The notes beneath the pieces were generated by a model, which did no database searches, was not told the origin of the DNA, and worked only from the letters and a program-made list of their open reading frames with translations. This document shows positions 58,301 through 62,710 of a stretch of DNA of 64,000 nt, piece after piece. How positions within the stretch are numbered: position 1 is the first letter of the stretch; each line of letters starts with the position of its first letter. The stretch comes from JBBSJZ01 sp041739875 (GTDB lineage Bacteria > Planctomycetota > Planctomycetia > Pirellulales > Pirellulaceae): NCBI GenBank assembly GCA_041739875.1, contig JBGSNA010000048.1, positions 1-64,000 on the forward strand, written 5' to 3'. Both the position numbers and the translations under genes were made by a program.

Positions 58301-59653
58301 AGCTAATGTGGGATCCAAATCGTCATCATTGAAATGGACTTCGATCTTGCCGACTTCTGGCGAAATTGAACCGTTTGCATTACGACGGATCGGCTCTGGA
58401 ACCACCGCAACGACTTTCGGCCCTAAGTTCAAATTGAACTGACGCGTGAAGCTGACTCCGTCTTGAAACAACTCGCCGTCAAGGTTGCGTAGCGCAAGTG
58501 GACCGCTTCCGAGAATATCGATCTGATACGTGTCATCGGGAAGCGGCTGTGCAAATCGAAACACGACTTCGCGAGGAGAGTCACCCAAACCGATGAACCC
58601 TGGCTCAACGACAATATCGCCCACGCCACTGAGAGTGAGCGGCGAATAGCTTGCTGGCAACTGATTACCGATGACGGTATTTGCGCTGCCCACTTCGACA
58701 GCAGCACCAATCAAGCTTGATGCATCGGGATTGTTTTGGATCGCAGTCAAGAAATCAGCAACCGTGGACTCGTTCCCAGGTGAACTGTTGAGTTGAACTC
58801 GGACCGTCTTGTCCGTGACAACGACGACAGGATTAGCCACACCACCAAAATTACGTTGTTCAAACGTAATTCGAATGCCTCGACCGTCTGCACCAGGCAA
58901 TTGCGACGTCAAACGAACACGAACTTGCCCGCCAGTACCAAAGTCCGTCAATGCTTCTGCGGCGTTCGCTCCTTGAAGCGTTAATGTCGTCCCGGATGTT
59001 ACCGTCGTCCCAATGATTGCTTGAGAAGCGCCACTGACCTGGATGACTTCGATTAATGCGTTCGCGGCAGCATTGTTTGCCACCGCTGAAAGTAAGTCCG
59101 CGACACGTGTCGGATTCTGGCTCGTCGGATTGACGTTCCGATTGGCGCGATTGACATCGATACTGACCGTCCGTCCAGAGACGGTGACACGAGCGGACGG
59201 ATCATTCCGGTCGGACGTTGTGAAGACAACTTGAACCCCATTTCCGATCGTTCCAGACTGCTTCGCTCGGAACTCCAGCAACACTTGTCCGCTGGTACCA
59301 AGATCCGTCGTTGCCGAGGCGGACTCAAACGCGTTATCGTCGCCCGCTCGTGTGATGCGAATCGCTGACAGAGTCTCTTCATCAAGCGTCGTATCATCGT
59401 CAAAGCGAAACACCAACTCATTCGGTGCAACGTTGAGTACAGTGACACCGGTGGCGTTTAGATTCGGCTCAAACAGCAGTTGCCCTTCATTGGGTTGGAT
59501 ACCAATTAACTGAGGCCCAGCCATGAGGTGCCGCGTTTCGAGCGACTCCAAAAGCGAACGACGATCTTGACGTCGCTTCTTTCTCAATCGATCACGCAGG
59601 CCCCATAGGCTTGAACTGAATTTGGACGGCGATTGAGGTTTGCGGAAGGTCAT
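43382..59653 (-). CDS. Giant mosaic surface protein (5423 residues)
   Basis: This single open frame covers a quarter of the window. The ATG has GAGG upstream. Order: a basic start and LLESLETRHLMAG (34-46); two related beta-rich units (about 113-345); a matrixin-like domain (about 605-790) in which HExxHxxGxxH reads FAVGQLLGYGY (768-778); a pre-peptidase C-terminal (PPC)-like domain (about 816-930); a long right-handed beta-helix-like region (about 958-1880, opening with DUF1565-like TLYVDKAASAV); further PPC-like domains (about 2100 and 2450-2600); propeller-like stretches (about 2670-2830 and 3190-3300); recurring DGQxF...FEFD units; a second beta-helix-like part (about 4170-4290); a GEVED domain (5063-5227); two dockerin-like units (5237-5310). 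It is most likely an extracellular structural or adhesive protein. No frameshift is seen. Confidence 0.88.
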   Translation of the reverse strand: MTFRKPQSPSKFSSSLWGLRDRLRKKRRQDRRSLLESLETRHLMAGPQLIGIQPNEGQLLFEPNLNATGVTVLNVAPNELVFRFDDDTTLDEETLSAIRITRAGDDNAFESASATTDLGTSGQVLLEFRAKQSGTIGNGVQVVFTTSDRNDPSARVTVSGRTVSIDVNRANRNVNPTSQNPTRVADLLSAVANNAAANALIEVIQVSGASQAIIGTTVTSGTTLTLQGANAAEALTDFGTGGQVRVRLTSQLPGADGRGIRITFEQRNFGGVANPVVVVTDKTVRVQLNSSPGNESTVADFLTAIQNNPDASSLIGAAVEVGSANTVIGNQLPASYSPLTLSGVGDIVVEPGFIGLGDSPREVVFRFAQPLPDDTYQIDILGSGPLALRNLDGELFQDGVSFTRQFNLNLGPKVVAVVPEPIRRNANGSISPEVGKIEVHFNDDDLDPTLARNPDFYQLIMTNDTATNLDDFTRLNTPGLRPTSVTYNNITNVATLDFGRPLSRIPNPNAPGQFLTGAARLRVGTTESLPGPPTLVNLNANPNNPIEPGDSFSTAFDLNTQWNIGASATQSARLSSEIFNATPFGLDLPGPDLAGTRNIRPDDPSRLTRTVPLDYVRGGADVIDGISVIQYNFAPSWLGDDPSRPGVVADTTYFNVISQQQRQRVREVLQLYSEYLGVQFVEVEGEFTSDAFFSIAVGDLYGTVESGETAVNSGPFNPNNPNDPNNIAVALRDRDGDGVQDLAVLDFQDFDQSIDDQFGGEFFRGAMFAVGQLLGYGYADDLTQPVTQSTAFIFTPGTESEPSFPSPADIVNGQFLYRPDSIDVDLYKFTLNSSGRLAIETIAERLGTASLLDTTLRLYRVNTDGSSTELAINDDYFSNDSLIDVQVEAGTYVIGVSAKGNTSYDPSISGTGFGGRSEGEYELRLDFRPSVGNVLRDTTGVSLDGDGDGRPGGVFDFWFVPADANNTLYVDKAASAVSSGQVGTVANPYREIDLAIAAARPGDTIRVVGNGGADNRVETLVDNLAYHIGFASNGLPLEDGSTIDLPRGVRMVIDSGAILKFSRSRLGVGSTSPLVDHSDSALQVLGTPTLITSTGLPARDATNALIPGSVIFTSVNDRSVGIGNAPAFTPTPQSGDWGGIDFRGDLDASDELRRNREDEGVFLNHIQFAEMRYGGGAVSIGGRQVPISPIDMAVTRPTIINSQISLSADAAMAASPDTFAETRFTEANFQTGGAFTPDYDRVGPEIHGNTVIDNSLNGLFIRVVTRTGDQLETISNTARFDDTDIPHILTENLIIDGTPGGPIVQSSAPSSLLVRSAVTTAGSVPVGTYVYRITNVDGSGIESASSQATLPVTLTTVGGVQLSQLPTPASGSGFASRRLYRATVDTNGLPGQFLLVAQLNASSTSFVDRVAVGTTPLSSTGAALRSRLDSSLRIDPGTVLKIDGARIEARFGANLLAEGSPSNPIIFTSLEDQRYGGGGTFDTNNVGVESAPALEELRGDWGGIYIGVGSAASLDNVVVAGGGGTTRIEGGFASFNAVELHQGTLRVANSRFEFNADGRGATNDTRVGRGDNASGTLFVRASTPVVIDSNFIGGVGPALSFDVNSLSSVEVTDPGRSTGLVDRTDVFGNSGPFILGNSLTNNSINGMQVRGGQLATAGVWDDVDIVHVVTESIEIPNKFVYGGLRLRSDGRGSLVVKFENAPGETAGIVVGGSLLGAGDQFRDIADRIGGSLQIIGHPDFPVVLTTLADDFAGAGFTLDGRPQLDTNNDGIVGGDLAGSLGPLFPVGPEVNNGTLIDNDVDPLIAGSFSFLPGPGGVVQQATTTVQGLTQIFTNQNSLFDYGFFIDVGADGAAVGLDTTTIVQQPTLVSDDRVVSTGSFAGANGTINWVMTQSFQDGRPDLVSEVTFTSDQPLGALRFINYYDPIIGTDSGDILFTEGTPGADDFRLTILDGPEEIGFRQYGAFTAGSGLNGASYEGWIADDFPQLITPPVFNLPFVQNGTVAAGVPLLNDARFPNPNYGPGIITSALAWRIDPNATSATITSNLEVIAETFGTVPNSVTGGNWNGVTIREGADDRNVASFTEAEPTRTSVVDTNSIPTQSEFLGELAPNLQSGDENRRLGFIVDGAIATNDDIDVYSFIGASGTEVWLDIDRTSNRLDSIVELIDVNGRVLASSNDSLAGESSSLGLYPNANFPTVAGVDADIAQPLSVVAERLQGQRITINETIVDSSGGVLTLSIAGSLETISIGVDTFLADPALAIKTALETQFATELGPITATLQRRDARVTDPNNPAVVLRAGDDFVIELRFDANFFVGRQAPLVRVDSTGVLGITIPNPTVAAITFTSQLQDAYSSNTKDAGMRIVLPGEAGTRNIYHVRVRSSNTTNPTNFGAIVDANRVRGGLSSGRYELQIRLQEADESPGTQVRLSDIRYAVNGIQVIGQPLHSPLLGEDYETAAPNDSLATAQPLGFFGVTNDANAIAVGPLQSDQLAKSFAGSLDSLTDVDWYRFTISYDNITRDNAALYLSTVFDLDYADNFARADMALYVFNEAGQLVLIGGDSNVADDQSGQAGSNDSADLSRGSAGTQDPYIGAAELREGTYFVAVANQQQVPLPIDQFFNAASLNPLLRLEPIDSVRRIAEDRIGSSGGGTASDPTIPLLFDDNSIIPYNFDDQLLYVNTGSSLFIVNPFTGENYGSVGTFSNGEEIEEIAFRSNGELFSYSGFGNRQRSDNNWFYYQIDTGTAALSAPLSTGANINTFSAIFDAVNNVFTVGVGNTGLDVEATTIAAFDGIERGFFVANRPFDLINSNAGSQYTTNILYQFVPESGLANGPQNVFLTRLNGAGTSVQEVGQIFTGTSQTLSTQLGIKAPTVTNAAGQRVAGLSDEDSFTLTDNNLSSVTFEFNSGLTLTADGLNPVLDGQTVTIDGTIFEFNTGERLQLSPAQPVGTLTGGSTVRVVGLDGQVQTFEFVRTGAARLGNVAIATLNSAGQPLTGDQIAASLAANINLLMTGINARAVVDQVVFTGPVTPQLTITGNGITTLGDNQVTTPGAVGVNVSETISPELLVSRLANAIRSQGISVVSDGNQLALPNAQTIVVNPAVGGGLSVTGQSGLANPGSIEILIFPGDTEAVVAARIAAAIEANGGGTLSANVAPSGKSLEIIGGFINNVFSPNNSLISGGIPSGGVPIVGGGVTGGTVTGTELVTENGVTSLYAITNTGDLFRVSAGELRTVRDGAVGTYVRTATDLIGLNFTSLRSGPVSYNDGELRETLFGITANGDIYAFNTAGELQPIFAGGRSMISTGIGGARGLDFSTLSYNLFHVTGQRGADPGHGINPTGTGSRGVSADGSTTTTILGGSSLAFTYEANAFNQNYPSTAEQPVNFTGNGVVSNPRIDGTLVEDHYNFPGGAKGVVQSNAFSLEGFAASDQPVLYFNYFLEADGTELDSGGNIAGRDALRVYVVTPDGAQHLVSSNKTARGAGAFDDEFDDPTQVGQYDDNLDVDVQLLFTSTNSWRQARVPLSEFAGISGLSLRVEFSTAGTTQTGTASLRSKAGNQLVEGQSFVIGGETFSIDFAPTINLPSGTQLANLYSDPNATATITVDGLQYVLDDGRRVIGVGQVAIPLLAGLPAGSSLSSLSSSQIATIVTDAIRISPPVNPVVSGLTFSDSQDVDPNAGGGRNDRTFEAIALPYTGGNMTFVGVGQLGNDRNFGDLEDPRILALDVVNTNDVDMLRVEVVAGTVLKVDLSTVGSIPIQGTIRFFDEFGIEIPASVVDTNTATLQVPTSGTVFIGISGQPNTGYDPRFGTNQAPGQIGKYQASVAVNLPLSIQADSNAIELGGLTNVQASPSSLFSISGQSNVLGIPVPVSRFMSAAEVAGALRQVIAERFTNGNTSVLPIDGASLRLPLLTIDDVGPFVDESERWGDQFSSGVRGGAIDNDFEGVYLDDFIIGFAERGEIATGSNIVDTPFVQDLRPQFPSPDDPTSSLNTGSYQVEIRDASEYLNSQTGSAFRTFDTNDRLADSRSVVVRGADQIRDGQTFEITDGRATVVFEFDLTESGTGVTPGNVAVPFTLRALVPGSERINPTTGLPIAGTGVVRPQTAAEVAASVVAAVNRSDVGSVLAVSALLASGVDSNTDARINLAGDIVVVDNSGAFESIDRSARRGDTNRDRDGQGVILIENTRFLFNTNYGLDISHDVTANVAGVDTNSILRYPRNLVELNTESIVPGVVVQSNIFAYNGNGGIQIAGLQTTAGETQSDPIPFERIVNNTIVGGSITAGLTAPSETFQGVFFPGGAISFADSVVSYTPNATGRPPASIFQNAMNALGAPDCLGRGSEPVDGQFTVSLGLGGSLVVEFTNNLLTGSGDSRPDLIVFETGDVESVQVQVSRDGITFFTVGILGGLTNQIDLDAAGFGPQDRFAFVRLTDLRQGSTSSSSLGADIDAIGALTTVPVDLYVAGGNGINVVGRAAPALLNNVVSNSDVGIVLPAGSTLPIVGGNAFYRNTLNVPAGASVGQFAQQLTSSESVFVSPADLVFSPSAGSRIIDSSIDSVEDRSSLTAVKNPLGLPTSPILAPRLDVNGQLRIDDPNVATPSGLGERVFKDRGASDRGDLFGPRAVLLSPTAPDLGLSAGVVSVFGEAPRAFEIQILDGLAPADVTPGTGIDDRTVSSSSVLLFKDNVPLVEGIDYRFGYNPSTNVIRLTPIAGVFAREATYVIRLVDSSDAIISASDGTGYFDGTRLSVIDSSGATTTFEYETGITITPSTILQTAGAADGLTLEVFDGVNTVIYELDDDGITGVDSNPVDISALSTLEEIVASIAAAINATSGLTLTAVANESSVQLLGANPLASVTSSSPLASVSGTIGTAIGFGLQIPADGARPADTLVDGQVFVVRRGATTAFTFEFDNDNVISTTGAIPIRFSAASTLDDIANEIVRAVGGTGLGLSPSNVGFGRVFLGGDTNYSVDVTASVLTQVGIAGEVATVPITIQIDQSRASVAVTIQGVIDSLSLPGVSTSLINDRIFVEGTNGISGVGSVGSAVIADLVGNRLQSNQSNGKTELTIFIGNGFDFGDAPAPYLSLASGLHPRHAIDPTFTLGATVTPDADALVPNADEDDGIGIPVSMRAGFQSQVTINVNSAAGRAFYVDAWFDWNGNRVFDANEAIRYGSAGTGRIPLSTGANIVPVTVPADAVTGEIYARFRLSEPVFDSNGLAVLLGPTGDAASGEVEDYSLFVTNNPFTNPLRAGDVNNSGATTPLDALQIINVLNRYQSVDPNARTINLSDPLPAGFVLPAFPDVNGDGQISAADALAVIQILNQADANNGLGEGESVATGFVRTSSGVLASQATMIGDALVNGSLVASGAVREEVSLPVQSVTSKQIDQSSVFDPQAIIELDSIVDLIAEDNANARLSLDSSESEVNPFDKIFAQL
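58620..59317 (-). repeat. Two tandem units near the N-terminus of the giant protein
   Basis: Residues about 113-232 and 233-345 align with each other: both open with a LGTSGQVLLEF / FGTGGQVRVRL strand, continue with a GIGNGVQVVFTT / GADGRGIRITFEQ strand, then a VADLLSAVANN / VADFLTAIQNN helix, and close with a IIGTTV / VIGNQL strand. The unit of about 115 residues is not one I can name. Confidence 0.7.
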
Positions 59654-60208
59654 CCAAGGGCCTCTTCATAAGCTGGCGGATGGCCGTCCAGCTCAAGGGT
59701 CTAGGGAGTTGTGAATTGTTGGACTGGTTGAAAAACCAATGCGAGTGACGCGACGGTCGCTCGATGATGGTTTGACACCCGTTGCTGTGTAAAAGTTTTC
59801 GATAAGCCAGGAAGTCTAGGCAAAATGCATAAACGCCTGGTTTCGAAGTGTAATTGAAGGGTTGCGTGAAGCAACGAAAATCGTCTCTGGGGCAGGGTTT
59901 AGGTCGTTTTGGCGCGATTGTAACACTGATATCGACCGAGGCACTGCGCGGCCGTCTTTGACGTCATGCGTCGCTGGAAAGTTCCGTTGGGGCAAGGTTT
60001 ACGGTTCCTCTCTTGCGAGGTTTACCGTTTGGTTGCTACGGTCCGCTAGCTCAACAATTCGCTTTACCCGACCCCCCACACAGCTACTTTAGGGGGAACG
60101 GCTTAAGCGGTGCAGTTTTGCCGACAGTTACAACCCGTACGGAAGAGTATCGGCTTTCAAGGGGCCTGAACTTTTCACGCGTTAACCCCAGTGTCAGGAT
60201 GACCGACC
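59654..60208. other. Long gene-free divergent promoter region
   Basis: These 555 bases separate the giant gene (minus) from the TPR lipoprotein gene (plus). No gene is supported. Two similar short stretches, GGGGCAGGGTTTA near 59890 and GGGGCAAGGTTTA near 59990, are the only repetition noticed. The promoter of the 16-kb gene must lie here. Confidence 0.5.
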
Positions 60209-60961
60209 ATGAATCGCCAATTCCCTAAGCAAAAGTACATGGGATGGTTTGCATTTACACTCGGGCTAGCCTGCCTAACCACAGCTTCGGGGGGGTGCCA
60301 ATGGGCTGCGAGCGGCCAAAATGCGTCGGGAGCAAGACTTTACGAGCAGGGCCAATACACTGCGGCACTCCAGCAGTTCCAGCAGGCAATTACCAGTAAC
60401 CCGCAAAATCCGGATGGATACTACAATCTCGCGGCGACGACCCAGCGACTCGGCCAACAGCGGGGTGACGCAAAACTGATCGAACAGGCTGAATCGCTTT
60501 ACAACCAGTGTCTGGACCATGACCCCAACCACGTCGAATGTCACCGGGGACTTGCTGTTCTGTTGGTTGAGTCGGGTCGGCCGGACCGTGCTTTCGCTTT
60601 GATGAAGAACTGGGCATCCCAGAACCCGCAATATTCCGAGCCTCGAATTGAACTGGCCCGGCTCTATGAGGAACACGGAGAACCAGCCACGGCATTGAAA
60701 TATTTGGAGGACGCAGTTCTGCAGGACACCAATAATCCCCGAGCATGGCTAGCGTTGGGGCGACTTCGTGAGAAGTCCGGCGAATTGACCCAAGCTCTGC
60801 AAAACTACCAACAATCGTTGGCTCTCAACGCTGCTCAGCCCGCCGTTTCGGAGCGAATTGCTGCGATAAGTCGTCAAATTAATTCGAATATCGACGCATC
60901 ACGGGCTCAGGGCGGTACCCAGATTGCCACGCCTCTCGGCTACGGCAACTCCCGTTACTAG
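60209..60961 (+). CDS. TPR lipoprotein
   Basis: The 250-residue product has a signal sequence ending at ASGGCQW, an approximate lipobox, so it is likely membrane-anchored outside the cytoplasm. At least four TPR units follow (YEQGQYTAALQQFQQAITSN, PDGYYNLAATTQRLG, PRIELARLYEEHGEPATALK, PRAWLALGRLREKSGELTQA). TPR proteins serve as protein-docking scaffolds. The ATG has AGGA thirteen bases upstream, slightly far. It precedes glyS by about 105 bp with a weak 6-bp hairpin between them. Confidence 0.85.
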   Translation: MNRQFPKQKYMGWFAFTLGLACLTTASGGCQWAASGQNASGARLYEQGQYTAALQQFQQAITSNPQNPDGYYNLAATTQRLGQQRGDAKLIEQAESLYNQCLDHDPNHVECHRGLAVLLVESGRPDRAFALMKNWASQNPQYSEPRIELARLYEEHGEPATALKYLEDAVLQDTNNPRAWLALGRLREKSGELTQALQNYQQSLALNAAQPAVSERIAAISRQINSNIDASRAQGGTQIATPLGYGNSRY

Positions 60962-61065
60962 AACGACTGTCCTAGCGAGGAGAGGTGCAACCCTCGCCGC
61001 GCGAGCGATAAATCTCTACATTTTCGCTCTCCAGCCGAACACCCTTTGTTTGAAAAACGCCTGCC

Positions 61066-62676
61066 ATGAAATCGATGGACAAGATCGTATCGCTCTGTAA
61101 ACGACGCGGATTCCTCTTTCAATCCAGTGAAATTTACGGCGGATTGCAGGGTTTTTGGGACTACGGTCCGCTGGGTGTTGAGCTCAAACGCAATGTAAAG
61201 GAGGCTTGGTGGCACGACATGATCGCTGGCCACAACGAGCTGCTTCAAGCCGCTGGCGCTCCTACGACTTTCGAAATGGTGGGCCTCGATTCGACGATCA
61301 TCATGCACCCCCAAGTCTGGAAGTGTAGCGGTCACTATGACCTGTTTCATGACTACATGGTTGATTGCCGCGAGTCCAAAAAACGCTACCGCCACGATCA
61401 AGTTCGCGGCCGATTTGTCGAACATGGTGACGTCAAAATTTTTGTCACGACGATGGCGGAAGCGGAACAAGAACTCGACGAAGTCACTCGGCGAGGCATG
61501 AAATTCTTCAAGCTGCGTCCGAAGGATGCTGACAAAATCACGATCGGCACCGAGTCCATCACTCTCAACAAGTTGGATTCGTTCGAAAGCGTGCTAGCGC
61601 CCGATTCCAAGACGCTCGGGACATTGACCGAGCCGCGTGAATTCAACCTGATGTTCAAAACGACGGTCGGTGCACTCGCTGGCGAAGAAGGCACTGCGTT
61701 CCTTCGCCCAGAAACCGCTCAAGGCATCTTCGTTAACTTCAAAAACGTTCTCGATAGCAGCCGCGTTCGCGTTCCGTTTGGTATTGGCCAAATCGGCAAG
61801 AGCTTTCGCAACGAAATCACGCCAAGAAACTTCACGTTCCGTTCGCGAGAATTCGAGCAGATGGAAATTGAGTTCTTTTGTCACCCCGACCAATCCCAAG
61901 AATGGTATCGCTACTGGCGTGACCGTCGTCTGGCTTGGTACACGTCGTTGGGTTTGTCGAGCGAGAACTTGATCATGCGTGAGCATCACGTCGAGGAATT
62001 GGCCCACTACAGCGTCGGCACCGCCGACATTGAATACGCATTCCCGTTTCTGCCCGAGGGTGAATACGGTGAGCTCGAGGGAATCGCACACCGAGGCGAC
62101 TTTGACCTTCGCAGCCACATGGAAGGTAAACTGGATCCTTCAACGCGTCCCATGGTTCTCGAACTCGACGAAAACGGCAAACCCAAGCACCGTGGCAGTG
62201 GCCGTGACCTGAGCTATCGCGATGACCTGTCGAACGAAAAATTCATACCCCATGTCGTCGAACCCTCCGCTGGAGCCGACCGTGGCGTGTTGGCTTTCCT
62301 GTGTGAAGCCTACACCGAGGACGAAGCACCGGACGAAGACGGCAAGTTGCAAACCCGAGTCGTCATGAAGTTCCATCCACGCTTGGCTCCCGTCAAAGCG
62401 GCGGTGTTTCCGCTCGTGAAGAAAGACGGGATGCCAGAAGTCGCAATGGAAATTTACGGTGAACTGAAACGTGACATGGCTGTGTTTTACGACGAGAAGA
62501 GTGCTGTCGGACGCCGCTATCGTCGCCAAGACGAAGCAGGCACTCCGTTCTGCATCACGGTTGACGGTGAGTCGCTCACGGACAAGACCGTCACGATTCG
62601 TGACCGCGACACCCTGGAGCAAACACGTGTGAAGATCTCAGACCTTGCCACCGAACTGAAACAGCGAATCGTCTAG
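61066..62676 (+). CDS. glyQS: Glycine--tRNA ligase (dimeric, class II)
   Basis: The enzyme charges tRNA-Gly with glycine. The 536-residue single-chain form is the alpha2 type, unlike the alpha/beta tetramer of E. coli. The N-terminus shows YGGLQGFWDYGPLGVELK; motif 2 is FRNEITPRNFTFRSREFEQM; the glycine-specific ETAQGIFVNF precedes it. The C-terminal anticodon-binding domain begins near RLAPVKAAVFPL and ends with the usual VKISDLATEL. An insertion-like acidic segment (AEAEQELDEVTRRGMKFFKL) lies in the N-terminal third, as in other bacterial forms. All motifs are intact. It is convergent with the next gene, 34 bp away. Confidence 0.95.
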   Translation: MKSMDKIVSLCKRRGFLFQSSEIYGGLQGFWDYGPLGVELKRNVKEAWWHDMIAGHNELLQAAGAPTTFEMVGLDSTIIMHPQVWKCSGHYDLFHDYMVDCRESKKRYRHDQVRGRFVEHGDVKIFVTTMAEAEQELDEVTRRGMKFFKLRPKDADKITIGTESITLNKLDSFESVLAPDSKTLGTLTEPREFNLMFKTTVGALAGEEGTAFLRPETAQGIFVNFKNVLDSSRVRVPFGIGQIGKSFRNEITPRNFTFRSREFEQMEIEFFCHPDQSQEWYRYWRDRRLAWYTSLGLSSENLIMREHHVEELAHYSVGTADIEYAFPFLPEGEYGELEGIAHRGDFDLRSHMEGKLDPSTRPMVLELDENGKPKHRGSGRDLSYRDDLSNEKFIPHVVEPSAGADRGVLAFLCEAYTEDEAPDEDGKLQTRVVMKFHPRLAPVKAAVFPLVKKDGMPEVAMEIYGELKRDMAVFYDEKSAVGRRYRRQDEAGTPFCITVDGESLTDKTVTIRDRDTLEQTRVKISDLATELKQRIV

Positions 62677-62710
62677 AAACCGACACACCTTTCCGCCGAG
62701 AGCCTTCATT

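Noticed and set aside
35796..59653. Cellulosome-type dockerin-cohesin system
   Set aside because: Only dockerin-like EF-hand pairs are seen; no cohesin and no glycoside hydrolases are present in the window.
60975..60997. 6-bp hairpin between the TPR lipoprotein and glycyl-tRNA synthetase genes as terminator or T-box
   Set aside because: The stem is short, there is no T run, and no T-box consensus is visible.
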